NCBI RefSeq assembly: GCF_020520425.1
Contig: NC_079488.1
Location: 1,775,747 to 1,839,746, forward strand
DNA length: 64,000 nucleotides
Direction: 5' to 3'
Source: Spinacia oleracea
Lineage: Eukaryota; Streptophyta; Magnoliopsida; Caryophyllales; Amaranthaceae
In this document: positions 46,834 to 58,103 of the stretch, in pieces
Position numbering within the stretch: position 1 is the stretch's first letter
Layout of the letters: every line of letters begins with the position of its first letter
Program-made: the position numbers and the translations under genes
The notes under the pieces: model-generated
What the model saw: the letters and a program-made list of their open reading frames with translations, nothing else
Told to the model about the DNA's origin: nothing
Database searches by the model: none

Positions 46834-47931
46834 ATGGCTTCTATTTGTTTTCCTCAATTTGAGAATGAAGTGTTTTGGAGATATTATTATAGGCTTGGAG
46901 ATTTTCTTGGTCCAAATCATATTTTTGAACAATGGGAACTATGTATGGTGATTTATGAGGGATTGAATGAAGATACAAGATTGGTGTTGGATTCCATGAG
47001 TAGTTATATATTTGTGGAGAAGACTCCAGAAGAGTGTTGGGATTTGATTGAGCAATTAGCTAGGGATACATATGAGTGGGAGATGACAATGTTTGTTGAA
47101 CCTACTCTGCAAAATTTCTCTTTTCCTATTCCTCAAACTCACACCCCTCCCCCGTATTATTGTTCTTATTGTCATTGTCATGACCATGATACTTCTCTTT
47201 GTCCCTATAACGAGTCATATGTTAGTACTGTCAACCCTTTCCTTCGATTTGATATGCAAAATTTCCAACTCGAACCATCTTATTGTGACATGAAAATCCT
47301 TTATAATGATGATAATGATGATGGTGGATTTGTTGAGAATGTTAGTTCATTAGAGGAAGGTTATCATTTGACTTTTGGTACTGATGAGGAAAAGTTGGAC
47401 ATAACAGAGACTTTGGAGGAGGAAGAATCGCTAAAGGTTGTAGAATTGTTGGTTGAGAAACCATTGGTTGCGAAACTTTTGGTTGAAGATTTTAGTGACA
47501 AGTTTATTCACGAGGGTGGAATTATGGGTAAAAGCATTAATGTTGAGCCTAGATCTCCTCCCACCTATGTCCCGTTCTCGCAGAGGCTTGATCTTTTTCC
47601 TACATCCCCCATGTTAAGTCTTTCGCACTTTATCAATAGGTCTCCATTACATGATACATTTGACCTTGCCGACCTTGATGCTCATTCTAAAACGTTGACA
47701 TTGCCCGAGGAGCAATTAGAGGGAAGTTGTAAATATTCTCCTTTTTCTTTTTCTTTTGATTTTTCTTCTTTTTCTTATTCTTTTTCTTTTAATTTTGGTT
47801 TTTCTGCTTATTTATCTAATATCCTATTTGAGAAGATGAATGTGATTTTTCTCAAGCCATATGTAGTGCTCAATGATATGTTTGCAGGGGCATTTGATAA
47901 ACTACTCAAGGCGTTGGATTCTTCTGATTAA
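46834..47931 (+). CDS. Gag-like protein of element B with zinc knuckle
   Basis: 365 codons from the first ATG after the primer site. Residues ~35-85 (LCMVIYEGLNEDTR, KTPEECWDLIEQLA) resemble the capsid-type gag region of Athila-like elements. A CCHC zinc knuckle (CSYCHCHDHDTSLC) lies near residue 110, unusually followed by some 250 more residues. The middle is acidic and Leu/Glu/Val-rich; residues ~305-330 are Ser/Phe-rich low complexity. It would bind and package element RNA. There is no protease or pol after it. The frame is open to the TAA, suggesting recent selection or recent insertion. Confidence 0.7.
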   Translation: MASICFPQFENEVFWRYYYRLGDFLGPNHIFEQWELCMVIYEGLNEDTRLVLDSMSSYIFVEKTPEECWDLIEQLARDTYEWEMTMFVEPTLQNFSFPIPQTHTPPPYYCSYCHCHDHDTSLCPYNESYVSTVNPFLRFDMQNFQLEPSYCDMKILYNDDNDDGGFVENVSSLEEGYHLTFGTDEEKLDITETLEEEESLKVVELLVEKPLVAKLLVEDFSDKFIHEGGIMGKSINVEPRSPPTYVPFSQRLDLFPTSPMLSLSHFINRSPLHDTFDLADLDAHSKTLTLPEEQLEGSCKYSPFSFSFDFSSFSYSFSFNFGFSAYLSNILFEKMNVIFLKPYVVLNDMFAGAFDKLLKALDSSD

Positions 47932-49743
47932 CAATTTGAGTAGGGTCGTGCGGAACCTTAAAAATCAGCGCTTACCGGGAGGCAACCTAGTTTACTGTTT
48001 TAATTCCTTTTTTTATGACTAACCACCTAATGTGTGCTTAAGTGATGAAATATCTCTCTAGGTACAAGCATTGTTAGGTTTCTTGGCTTGTTTCATTACC
48101 ACATCGTGGCAGTGGCGTCAAAAGCCTTTGGTGCTAAGCTCCTTGTTTGTGAGTTGTCTTTCTCCCCTATTCTCATGTTGTTTTTTGCATCCTCTTTGTT
48201 CACATTGAGGACAATGTGTTGTTTAGCTTGGGGGAGGATATTTGTCATCATCAGTTTGCGCATGTTAGTTGCACTTTAGTCTAGTTTTATTGTTTAATAG
48301 GTGTTGTGCGCTTTGTACCACTCACTAGGGGTGGGAGTTTACGTACAACGAAAAAAATGTATTGCTTTCTTAATATTAATGTTTCATTCTAGTTGCATTT
48401 CATTTTCATTCGTGCGCCTTTGTGTCCTGCATTCGACTTTCAAACCGTGTTCGGGCTTTATTTGACTCTCTTGAGCTTCTTTTAAACTTAGTTATGATTC
48501 TGAAATTCAGTCGGTCATGTTATACATTGATAACTGCTTGGCATTGTGTGAACCAATTGAATGGTATTCGGTAAGATGTTGGTCTCGTGTCAAGAATAGC
48601 TAGCCAATTATCTTGTAGGTCACCTTACTATGTGTTTGTGTGATTGATGTGACTTGTTACCGTATGATTTTGGCTTGAGATTCATTAGTAGCTTAGTTGC
48701 AACTCACGCATGCCGCGTATGACAGAGGCCATTCTCTTAGGAAGCCTTCAGACGAATTTAGAAACATCAGTTCCTGCCTTTCATACCCATGTTGTAGCCT
48801 TGTCCGTTTATTCTTTTAACTCCACAAAATTGAGCCTTATTAGCTCCGTTGGTTACTTGTCCTGAGTCTAGCTTGGGGGAGCTTCGGTGTTCGTAATGGT
48901 TTCATTGATGTTGATTGATTGGCACACTAAGCCAATAGTTCGTGGTTCGAGGCTATGTTTGGATTTGTGGTTCAGAAATGGTGTATATTATTGTTGGCAC
49001 CCAAGCTTGTAACAGTTAGCATTAGATTTATTTATGTACTTTCGATTTCATTCTTTAGTTTCATTTTCATACACGAAAAAAATAGAAAAAAAAAGAAAAG
49101 AAAAAGAGAAAATCAAAGAAAAATCAAAAAAATGTATGTCTTTCGTTCTTGTATATAATTTGAAGGCAAGGAAAGGGGATTGAAGAAAGATCATTGACAT
49201 TATATTATGTTCTTCCCCTTGGTTATAACTTGGTTGATTGTTCGAGTTCATGGTTCGATGGAGTTGGATTTTCGGCATTATCACGCCGACACATATAGTT
49301 CACCTTTGCTCCCCAAGTTGGAAATTACTCTCACTTTTACCCAAATTATGTCCTACCCTTTCTTTTTACCTAGCCCAATTACAAGCTTATTATAAAGACC
49401 TCTTGATCGGCATGTTTGTTTTGTGATTGAGCAAAAATTGTTTCTTGCTATTGTCATCTTACCCCATGTTGCATCATATATTTATATTCTACAAGGTATG
49501 CGGCGACGACTAGCTTGATTGAGAACAGTTTGTGGCTAAGCTTGGTTGTTTCAATTGTGGATCATGATGTCTCGTGGTTCTATTTGTATCCGAGCTAAAT
49601 TTTTGTCTCAATAACTTTGTTTAATTGTTTGCCCGAGAGTTGAGTAGGTTTGTTCAGGTTCATTGAAAGTCATGTGTGTCTCATTTCTCTGTCTTCGATT
49701 TAGTGTTGCTTGGGGACAAGCAACAGTCTAGCTTGGGGGAATT
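47932..49743 (+). other. 3' untranslated region of element B with repeated purine tracts
   Basis: 1.8 kb without a convincing gene. The motif TAGCTTGGGGGA occurs at 48224, 48869 and 49729; the last copy lies directly before the 3' LTR and is the polypurine tract. An A/G-rich stretch at 49075-49130 is low complexity. Confidence 0.7.
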
Positions 49744-51445
49744 TGATGAATCTTATTTGTATAGGGTATTTTAGGCGCTTTTAGGTTGCATTTCTAGGCA
49801 TTCGTCTCATTTTAGTTGCATTTAGAGTCACATTTGCATACGTTGTCGTTATTGTACTCTATTACGCCCCGTTTGTGTTTTCTTTAATATTTCAGGTGAT
49901 TTTATGATCATTTGGATGCTTTCGGACTGTTCATAGTTGACTTGGATGATGAACGGATGGGATGTTGACTTGAGGATCACTACATGTCTCTAGAAATAAT
50001 CTTGAGTCAACAATGAAGCTAAACGTTATTTTTCTAAGCATCAAATCGGACAAGCGTTCACTCTTTTGATGATATCTCAAGTTCTACATATCGAAATGAG
50101 ACGATTTTGATTGGGCTAGAAAGTAGACTTAAAGAGCTTTCCAACGATAGGTCACACGTCCCTAGGGGCATTGTAGAACGAGAGTTATGACATAAACAAA
50201 GGTGACACAAATGTGAGATGCGCCCACAGCCCACAACGCTGCGCCCTCATCTCACAACGATGCGCCCACATCCCCCTAGCTGCGAGGTACCTGAGCGCGC
50301 TGCACCCACATCACTCCCTCGCTAGCATTGCCAAGCGCCTGACCTGCTCACAGCGATGTGCTGCGCCCACAGCGCACATTTTCTTCTTCGATGCGCCCAC
50401 AGCCCAAGTGCTGCGCCCACAGCAACATCGCTGCGCCCACATCTCACTCACGCTTCACTAAGCGGTTGCTGGCCTGCTCACAGCGCAAGGCTGCGCCCAC
50501 AGTGCGCCCAAGTCGACGAATACCACATTGCGTACGTCTCTCTCGCCGTCGGGTTTTTCATTGCCACGTCATCACGCCATCGACCAATCATTGACGACTT
50601 CTACTTTATTTTCTTATATTTACTTTTTATTTTAGAAAATAGAAAACTATAAATACTTGAAGGGAATTATTTTTCCCTCATGCTTTTTATTTTCCTTAAC
50701 GTTTTCAATTCCCTTAGAACTCCTCTTTCACGTTCTTTTTCTCTTCTCCTTCATGAACCCTAGATTTTCTTCAAACTCCATTAATGTAACTCTTTGAGGT
50801 ATTATCGAATTTTCTCTTTATTTTATTTATTGCTTTTAATTATGTTTTCATTCTTAGATTTGGTTTTCATTGTTCGTTTCATGATTGAGTAGTTCGCTTT
50901 CTAGGGTTTGGGAATCCATGTTTATATTATGAATCCTTATTATTATTGTTGATGGTTTGATTATTCATTCATATTTCTAGTTGATTAGGTTTATATTGTT
51001 AATCTTTGCAATCTGATCAATTGTTTGATTAAATCATGCTAATAGGATTTAGAATCGAAAGATCGAATTTTAGAGGCTTACTTACAACTAGCAATTCTGA
51101 TTATGTTAGCGACCGTACTGCATATGTTGAATTGAGAGCGTTAAGACCCGACCGTAGGATTAACTCGTGCTCTAGATACTCTGAATACTTGAATTGTTGA
51201 TGATGTTTTGATTGATTTTGAACTATAAACATGGTGAACCATTGCCCTAGATCTTTTAATTTGTTTTCCTTTTTATTTTAGTTTAAACCTTCAATCCTAA
51301 ATTTCGTGACATTGTTAGTTTCACCGTACTTTGAAAGCTAGATTTAAATAGCCATCTCTCTGTGGATTCGACCCTACTTACCCTACTACATTGTTATGAG
51401 GATTCGTTAGGATTTTATTTTTGACAGGTGTACGACAGCCTATCA
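49744..51445 (+). repeat. 3' LTR of element B
   Basis: 1702 bases, TGATGAATC...CCTATCA, uninterrupted. GC-rich block of CTGCGCCCACA-type repeats at 50213-50516; TATAAATA at about 50649. Nearly identical to the split 5' LTR. Confidence 0.92.
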
Positions 51446-51806
51446 CCGATACGATCCATATTTCCGTTTCCGGCAATATTATCGTTTCCGGAGTATTCAT
51501 TTCTTGCCTTTGACTATCTCAGCTCCCACTGAAACCAAGATCCGTCGATTCCGAATATCCATAGATGGAGTATTTAATGCCATTAAATACTTGATCCGTT
51601 TACATACTATTTGTGTGACCCTACGGGTTCAGTCAAGAGTAAGCTGTGGATTAATATCATTAATTCCACTTGAACTGAAGCGGCCTCTAGCTAGGCATTC
51701 AGCTCACTTGATCTCACTGAATTATTAACTTGTTAATTAATACTGAACCGCATTTATTAGACTTAACATTAAATGCATACTTGGACCAAGGGCATTATTT
51801 CCTTCA
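51446..51806 (-). repeat. Solo LTR C, right part
   Basis: It completes the LTR begun at 33520; the join is the CCGAT duplicated by element B. It ends at TTTCCTTCA (start of the LTR on the minus strand) and is followed by the GTAGG duplication. Confidence 0.88.
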
Positions 51807-53178
51807 GTAGGTTGCTCCCCCTGCTCATGAACCTCTTCATGAACCACTTCCTCGAGTACATCTTCCTCATGGATTTCTTCATCGGATGAAGACTCATCAA
51901 GATCATCATCATCATCAACATGATCTGGTACATTATCATCAGGTTGTACCCCACCAACATCATCATGTACATCATCAAGTACATCCTCAACATTCTCATT
52001 TGCTGGTTGAATAACATGAGGAGTAGAAGTAGAGCCATTAGTAGTATCAAAAGACAAATCTGAAGTAGAAGTGTACCTTGTACTCAGAAGATCTGCACCC
52101 TTCTCGTGCTCGAATAATACTACATATCTGCTTCTCACTACCTTCTTCTTTTCTGGATCATAGATCCTGAAAACATAATCTTCATCCCCATACCCAACAA
52201 ACACACATGGATTGGATTTCGAATCAAGCTTTGACCTCTGCTCTTTAGACACATGCATGTATGCCTTGCTGTCAAAGACTCTCAAATGCGAATAAGTGGG
52301 ATCACGTCCCTTCCATGCTCTATCTGGAATGTCAAGACCAAGAGGAATCGATGGAGATCGATTAATCAAATACACGGCACATTGCACTGCTTCGGCCCAG
52401 AATGTCTTAGGAAGATCAGACATTCTAAGCATGCACCTCACCTTCTCAACAATGGTTCTGTTCATCCTGTCAGCAACTCCATTGCGGTATGCCAGGCTCT
52501 GTCTTCTCATGTCTAATGCCATGTTGTGAGCAATAATACCTGAACTCATTCGAAGTATACTCACTACCATTATCAGATCGAAGACACTTCAACTTTCTTT
52601 CGGTCTCCCTTTCTACCATGGCATGAAACTTTTTGAAAATCTCGAACACTTGGCTTTTTGTCTTCAACATATACACCCAAGTTCTTCGAGTAGCATCATC
52701 AATGAAAGTGAAAAAATATCTATTGCCACCAAGAGACTCCACCTCAATAGGACCACGAACATCGGAGTGAACTAACTCCAACTTTTCTTGCCTTCTGGTG
52801 GACTTCCTAGAAAAGGAAGCTCTATGTTGCTTAACTGCCAAACAATTATCACAAGGGTCAAAAGAAATTGATTTATCAACAGGAATAAGATATTTACCTG
52901 CTAACAGTTTGATCCCCTTGTCACTCATATGCCCTAGTCTCCGATGCCACAAATTTGGAGAATTCTTTTCTTCAACTGCATTCAGCTCACCAGAACATAC
53001 ACTCAAGTATGTCTTATACAAATAACAACACAACTCGCCACGACCAACTGTCATCGAGCCCTTAGACAATTTCTACTTACCATCACGAAAGGTGTGTCGG
53101 TACCCTTCAAGATCAAGGACATTTGCAGACAACACATTAAAGTGTAAATTAGGGATATGACGCACATTCTTCAATATG
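51807..53178 (-). pseudogene. Integrase region of element D
   Basis: Minus-strand frames 53069-52470 and 52570-51812 hold the pre-integrase domain (LWHRRLGHMSDKG, CDNCLAVKQ) and the integrase core with LVHSDVRGP and LRSDNGSEY. Then, in another frame, NGVADRMNRT has Asp at the place of the usual catalytic Glu. A frameshift lies near 52485, where a short direct repeat appears lost, and a TAG lies at about 53070. After the core come the C-terminal FVGYGDEDYVFR motif and a long Asp/Glu-rich linker that continues at 33519. Not functional. Confidence 0.85.
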
Positions 53179-53779
53179 CACTACAACAAAAACATTAATT
53201 AATAGCGCCTAATTAATAGCGTTTATCAAAAAGCGCTATTAATTTTATCAAATAACAGCACTTTATTTTATATTGCTGTTAAAAGAAGCAATTTTAATTT
53301 CCACCTCAATATAATACAACGCTTTTATTTAAACGCTGTGATTAATTGCTTATTTTTAAAAAAAAAACCATATGCTTCACCAAAAAAATAGATAACCTTC
53401 CGCCAATCCTCCACGCACGCACTACACGTTCTCCATCTTCCTTCCTTCTTCCACACAACACTACTTCCACAGTTAAGGATCGCTTTCTCTGCGCCGAATT
53501 CAAAAGTTCAATACCGATTTCGATCAAGTGTTCAATTCCAATCCACTTGATCAAACCGAAATTACCCAAACCAAAATTAAAGAGTTCCCTTCAATCTAAA
53601 TCCCAATTTTTTTGTGTTTAAGCTTCTTCTCCAGCGAACGTTTCTCGGCTGCGACTGCATTTTCGTCTTTCCTGGTGAACCTCAGGTCTATAACTAAGGA
53701 CTTTTTATTTTGATTTCATTTCATTGGCTAACATTTTCGAAAATTAGGGTTAATTTTATATGGATTTTTGTGCAATTAG

Positions 53780-53922
53780 GTGCAAATTGGTTCACATACT
53801 TTCACGAATTACGTTTTCGGAAATTGGGGAACGCCATGTCTCGGATTTTTGACAAATCTGTTACCCCTTTAGTTGATGCTTTGTGCAAGGGATATAATGG
53901 AATCGTCCTCACTTATGGACAA
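53780..53922 (+). pseudogene. Captured kinesin motor exon (KIN-4-like)
   Basis: An exon-like block between an AG acceptor (ATTAG) and a GT donor. It encodes IFDKSVTPLVDALCKGYN followed by GIVLTYGQ, the segment just before the ATP-binding P-loop of kinesin motors, most like the KIN-4 group. The P-loop itself (GxxGxGKT) is absent because the capture stops at the exon border. The 5' half appears shifted in frame. A fragment, not a motor. Confidence 0.6.
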
Positions 53923-54093
53923 GTTAGTTGTTTAGTAATTGTAGCTTAATTATTGGATTTTGGTGATTTGTATGAAATATGTTAACTAACTGTTTTGTTG
54001 AATTTCTCAATTTTGCATATTTGATTGATTTTGGTGTTGTGATAAGTTAAATGTTTAGTACGTTGTAGACTTGTAATGATTCTTAAATTGTAG

Positions 54094-54199
54094 GGAGGAA
54101 AGGGTCGGGGAATATTCCAAAGGTAGAATTGATGGACTAGAACCCATAAGCTTCATAACTGTTGCAATTCCACATCTGGGTTCACGAGGTCACAGACAG
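54094..54199 (+). pseudogene. Captured exon of a DUF676-type lipase/esterase, copy 1
   Basis: Between acceptor TTGTAG and donor GTGGGT, 106 bases read GLEPISFITVAIPHLGSRGH, resembling the region around TPHLG in the plant DUF676 (ROG1-like) hydrolase family, with Ile in place of the usual Thr before PHLG. Flanking intron bases are also captured, showing a genomic rather than an mRNA source. Confidence 0.5.
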
Positions 54200-54613
54200 G
54201 TGGGTACCTCGGCTAGACTTGCACGAGTGTTTTTCCTCAACTCGAACTGTTGTTTCTCATATGAATTTCTCTATTTTGGGGTTAAAAATTAACCATATGC
54301 CTTGATTCATGTAACAAGGTGCGTTGAAAATGGGTTTTTGTTTTAAAAATATATATAGTTTTATGTTAGGTATATTTTGGCAGTGCATATGGTGATTTTA
54401 AGGGTGAATTTCTAAATATATGGGTTTTAGTTGGAATTGGTTGAATGATTGGATATTGCATTAGAACGTAAGTCAAGGCTTGTGCACATGAACCTGTTAT
54501 GTTTCACGGAGTATGTTTTTTTTCTACTTAGTGGTACGCCCTCGTTGCCGGTAATCTATCCTTGAAATCGGCAATCTAATCAAAGATACAATAATATGTT
54601 TCTTATATTTTAG

Positions 54614-55546
54614 GGTTCTGATAAGCGGCAAACGAGATGGTTCCTTTGACACCTGCTGTATTGAACCTTTCCGAGTTGTTTCTCTTGAAGAAGATGTGAA
54701 GGAGCTTGAGATCAATATTCCTATGTCAATCGTCCATTGTGGTTTTAAGTGCAGCTCTCTCTTTGTGTAAGACTTTATTTCCCTTTACTTTTTTTTAGCT
54801 TCATAAAGCATACTGTACTTGGTTAGAATTTACATGATTGCATTTGATATTCCTGACAATATTTCATGCTTGATACAGATTTCTCTTAGCTTGATGGAGC
54901 TGAGAACTGCACAAGAAGTTTCAGTTCAAGTGCAGAGACCAATAATGTTTGCTCCATTATCACCTTGTTTTGGTGTTACTCCTGTGATAAACAGAGATAA
55001 AGCTTCTCCTTGTAAATTCAATCTAAGAAAAGTTAAAAGCTTGACAGATTTTGTTTCATCTAGAAAATTGAAGAAGGCATACCATGGAGAAGGCACTTGT
55101 GACAGTAAGTTCTCTACTGGAATTGAGGATTCAGAATCCCCTTTGACACAGACTCATTTGGTGATACCGATGAGGGTGATTCAGAGGAAACTAAGGAGGA
55201 TGTTGATGTTCAAAAGTCCTGCAGTTATGGCACTTTATTACATGCCAACTTCGCTAGAGGAGCACTTGACTTAGGAACCAATTATGGGGGCGATGATTTG
55301 GTTTATTACAGAAGACATAAACCAAATGTAGACATCTCACTTTCTCAAGATTTTGGCACACCAATCTCTGAACAAATAATCCAGAGGCAGAGTCCAATAT
55401 TTGGTATTTCATGGACGAAAGGGAAGTTGAGTTTCAAATGTCGTAGAGTCAAAGGAGAACCCTTGCTGAAGAAGGATTATGGCGAACAAGGTGGAGATGA
55501 TATTGATTTTTATTGCCGGCAGCTTTCCTCTGATGAATCCTTAGCG
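54614..55546 (+). pseudogene. Captured exons of an NT-C2 domain protein
   Basis: Exon 54614-54766 (FRVVSLEEDVKELEI) and exon 54879-55546 (LRKVKSLTDFVSSRKLKK; later KGEPLLKKDYGEQGGDDIDF) match, as I recall them, the EEIG1/EHBP1 N-terminal C2-type plant proteins, where the KGEPLLKK...GGDDIDFDRRQLSS region is highly typical. The frame shifts between about 55150 and 55298, and the end stops at a GT donor after SSDESLA. The rest of the gene is missing. The role of the intact family in plants is poorly known. Confidence 0.6.
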
Positions 55547-55689
55547 GTATGCATTCAATTTCTTTATTCTGTTTGTTTCAGTTTGTTATTCTCTCTGTAT
55601 ACACTTGAAATCATTAAGCTTAAAGATAGTTTAGCTCATAATGACAGTGAAAGCTACTGAGGAAGGAATGTTACTGAAAAATAAATTTG

Positions 55690-55933
55690 GTGTTGTGATA
55701 AGCTGAATGTTTAGTACGTTGTAGACTTGTAATGATTCTTAAATTGCAGGGAGGAAAGGGCTGGGGAAGATTGCAAAGGTAGAATTGATGGACTAGAACC
55801 CATAAGATTCATGACTGTTGCAATTCCACATCTGGGTTCAGGAGGTCACAGACAGGTGGGTACCTCAGCTAGACTTGTATGAGTGTTTTTCCTCAACTCG
55901 AACTGTTATTTCTCATATGAATTTCTCTATTTT
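55690..55933 (+). repeat. Second copy of the DUF676-type exon with flanking introns
   Basis: It repeats 54037-54280 with about 5-10% differences, including both splice sites (exon 55750-55855, acceptor TTGCAG). The first copy ends the acceptor TTGTAG. A duplication inside the element or two separate captures are both possible. Confidence 0.8.
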
Positions 55934-57006
55934 AGAGCCACTTAGATTGTTAATTTGTGCCTGGTATTTGTCACAGACAAGCTGGATATTTGTCCTGCAT
56001 CTAAAAAGCTTGTTTTCAATTTTTAACTCCGACAATGCGCACTCAAAAATCCCCAAATTTTAATTCTGACTATCCCTCTCCTGACACTGAGCCTTTTAGT
56101 ATATAAATGTCTAGAGAGTCCATTTTATAATATTGTCATTGGATTAGACCATTAGCTCTACATCTTTTCTCAGTCAAACTTGGTAAACATTAAGCTTGTT
56201 TTATTGGTTGTTTTATTGGGTGTTCTGTGCCCAGAGCTAAGCATCCTAAACCAACTCCTTTTTTTCATTTTTGATTTATAAGACTATATTTAGATTTAAC
56301 ATGCTGAAAATGGCAAGTATTTAATTTCTATTGTAAATGTCTCTAGATTTATATGAGCTAGAAGCTTTTATTGGAAAAAACGATAAACTTCAAGCTTCAA
56401 CTGTAGTCTTGTTAGATACAAAGCTAAACCGTTGTTTAAAGTTTCTAGAAATATGTCAACATGAGGTCAGTTGCTCAAATTTGATTAATCTCCTTGAGCT
56501 GAAGTTTTAGCTGGTTGAGGAGAACTTCCTCTATATTTTTTTTCGCCATTTCATGCCAAAAAAGGAAGCAATTATGGCTAACATAACTTAAGTTTTGAGT
56601 GCCTAACTGCCTATGAAGCCTAAGACAGATAGTTCAGGTATACTGGAACTAAAGTGATTTCATGTGATAACTGCATCAGTTGATTTCCCTAATCAATTAA
56701 GGGAGGATCATAGTCATTAGCCAATATCTAGTATAAAACTTGGTCTCGTTGCTTTCTCACGTGGATTCTAGACTTTATTCTAAGAGTAGATAATTAGTGT
56801 ATCCAATCCAAACTGGTGGTTAAGACTTGTTTCTTGATATGCACACAAAAGTCTTCTTGTTTATTGTGCTTAATCAATGTTAAATATTCTGTGAGGAAAG
56901 CATGTTTGCCATTTGTTTAGGGTACGTATTCTGTCTCTTTTCTGTGACTAATAACAAAGTATTTCTCCCAAAAAAAATTTGTTTTTAGGCTTTTATAAAA
57001 AAATTG
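55934..57006. other. Intron-like interior of CACTA-1
   Basis: AT-rich with plant-intron composition. No protein motif recognised. It ends at a TTTGCAG acceptor near 57020. Confidence 0.35.
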
Positions 57007-57020
57007 TGTATGAGCTTTGC

Positions 57021-57447
57021 AGGTTGTTCCAGTACGTCCAAGGTGCCAATCTGAAGTCCTAGAATCCCCATGATAAAACCTGTGTTAACTAGCATTGTTC
57101 CTGAAGCTGGACCTCCTCATTCTTCAGCGTGTCTTGTTCACTTCTACTTGCATGTTAAGTTCCAAGGTACCCCAGGCCCACCACTTCACTTCTATTTGAG
57201 TGACAGTTTTGTACTTGATAGGAAAATCATGTCCTATAACATGACCTGCGAGTTGTTTGTTGGTTGTGGTTCTACAGGAAGGGAAGAAAATTGTCTTGTG
57301 GCCTCAACTGATTTGGTTGTTGCAGGAATCATCGTACATTCTACTGGCATCTATCTCTAAAGCAGTCAGTCACACTAGATTCTCCAGATTCAGAGTTGAT
57401 TATTCACGAGCACTGAAAATTGAAGAGGATAAAAATTTTCCGTTCTG
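57021..57447 (+). pseudogene. Captured exon-like segment of unknown origin
   Basis: After a TTTGCAG acceptor, frames of 96 and 63 codons overlap in different phases (57070-57360 and 57257-57448). The composition looks genic, but I recognise no family and the frame is not continuous. The three frames could be one exon with indels. Confidence 0.3.
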
Positions 57448-58103
57448 AGTACATCAAGAATACATTGACGACAGTTGCGGCAACCAAAGGAAGAGTCTTC
57501 TTAGCACCGATTACTTATGTTTTTCGACTGGGATTTCTGTACAACGTTTTAATTTTATCTGTTTTCTAGTATGTTTTTATTCTAGTGTGTATTTAGGCAC
57601 ATATGATTTTAAGTTATGCACGAGACATCGAGACGTTTATTTGATATGATAGAATGAAGTTGGATCTTATACATATTCAATTTGTAATATTTATTTATTT
57701 ATTTATTTATTTATTTTTTTTTTAATTTTTTTGTTGGGAGTAAGACATATATTCAATTCTTACATTACCCCATGTAGGCTCTATTTTTATTGTTATTTTT
57801 ATTTTTATTTACAGGAACTTAATAATTAAAAATTAAAACTAAAAAGGATTGTGACAAAAATTGCCATCTCTTTTTAGTTAAATGCTACTAATAAAATTAA
57901 ATTATATTATTGGGTGCACAAAATTTTCCGCCATTCTAGAGCTTTAATAGCGCTTATATATTGAACGCTGATAAATGAGGCAATATTCATAGCGCTTTTT
58001 AAAAGTGCTTTTATTCTTTTAACAGCGCTGCTAATTAACAACGTTTTAAAAGCGCTGTCTTTCATTGAAAAAAGCGCTATTAAAAGCTTATTTTGTTGTA
58101 GTG

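Larger units (their letters stand above)
34498..51445 (+). mobile_element. Gag-only LTR retrotransposon B, interrupted by element E
   Basis: LTRs of about 1.7 kb begin TGATGAATCTTATTTG and end CGACAGCCTATCA. The 5' LTR is split by element E (34498-35342 and 45846-46710); the 3' LTR is 49744-51445. The target duplication CCGAT lies at 34493-34497 and 51446-51450. The primer site after the 5' LTR (TTGGCGTCGTTGCCGG) resembles the Asp-tRNA site used by Athila/Tat-type Ty3/gypsy elements. The interior codes only for a gag-like protein with a zinc knuckle; there is no protease, polymerase or integrase. This matches the class called TR-GAG elements. Confidence 0.85.
53179..58103. mobile_element. CACTA transposon 1 carrying host gene fragments
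   Basis: The ends CACTACAACAAAA and TTTTGTTGTAGTG are inverted repeats. Subterminal words AGCGCTATTAA and variants recur within 200-300 bases of both ends. It lies inside the protease/pre-integrase junction of element D, whose protein sequence resumes on each side. The 3-bp flanks (ATG, GTA) are not identical. No transposase is seen; the interior carries exons of at least three host genes, all on the plus strand. Confidence 0.85.

Noticed and set aside
48955..49426. Several 62-78 codon ORFs in the 3' region of element B
   Set aside because: Overlapping in different frames, low complexity around the A/G run, with no recognisable protein.
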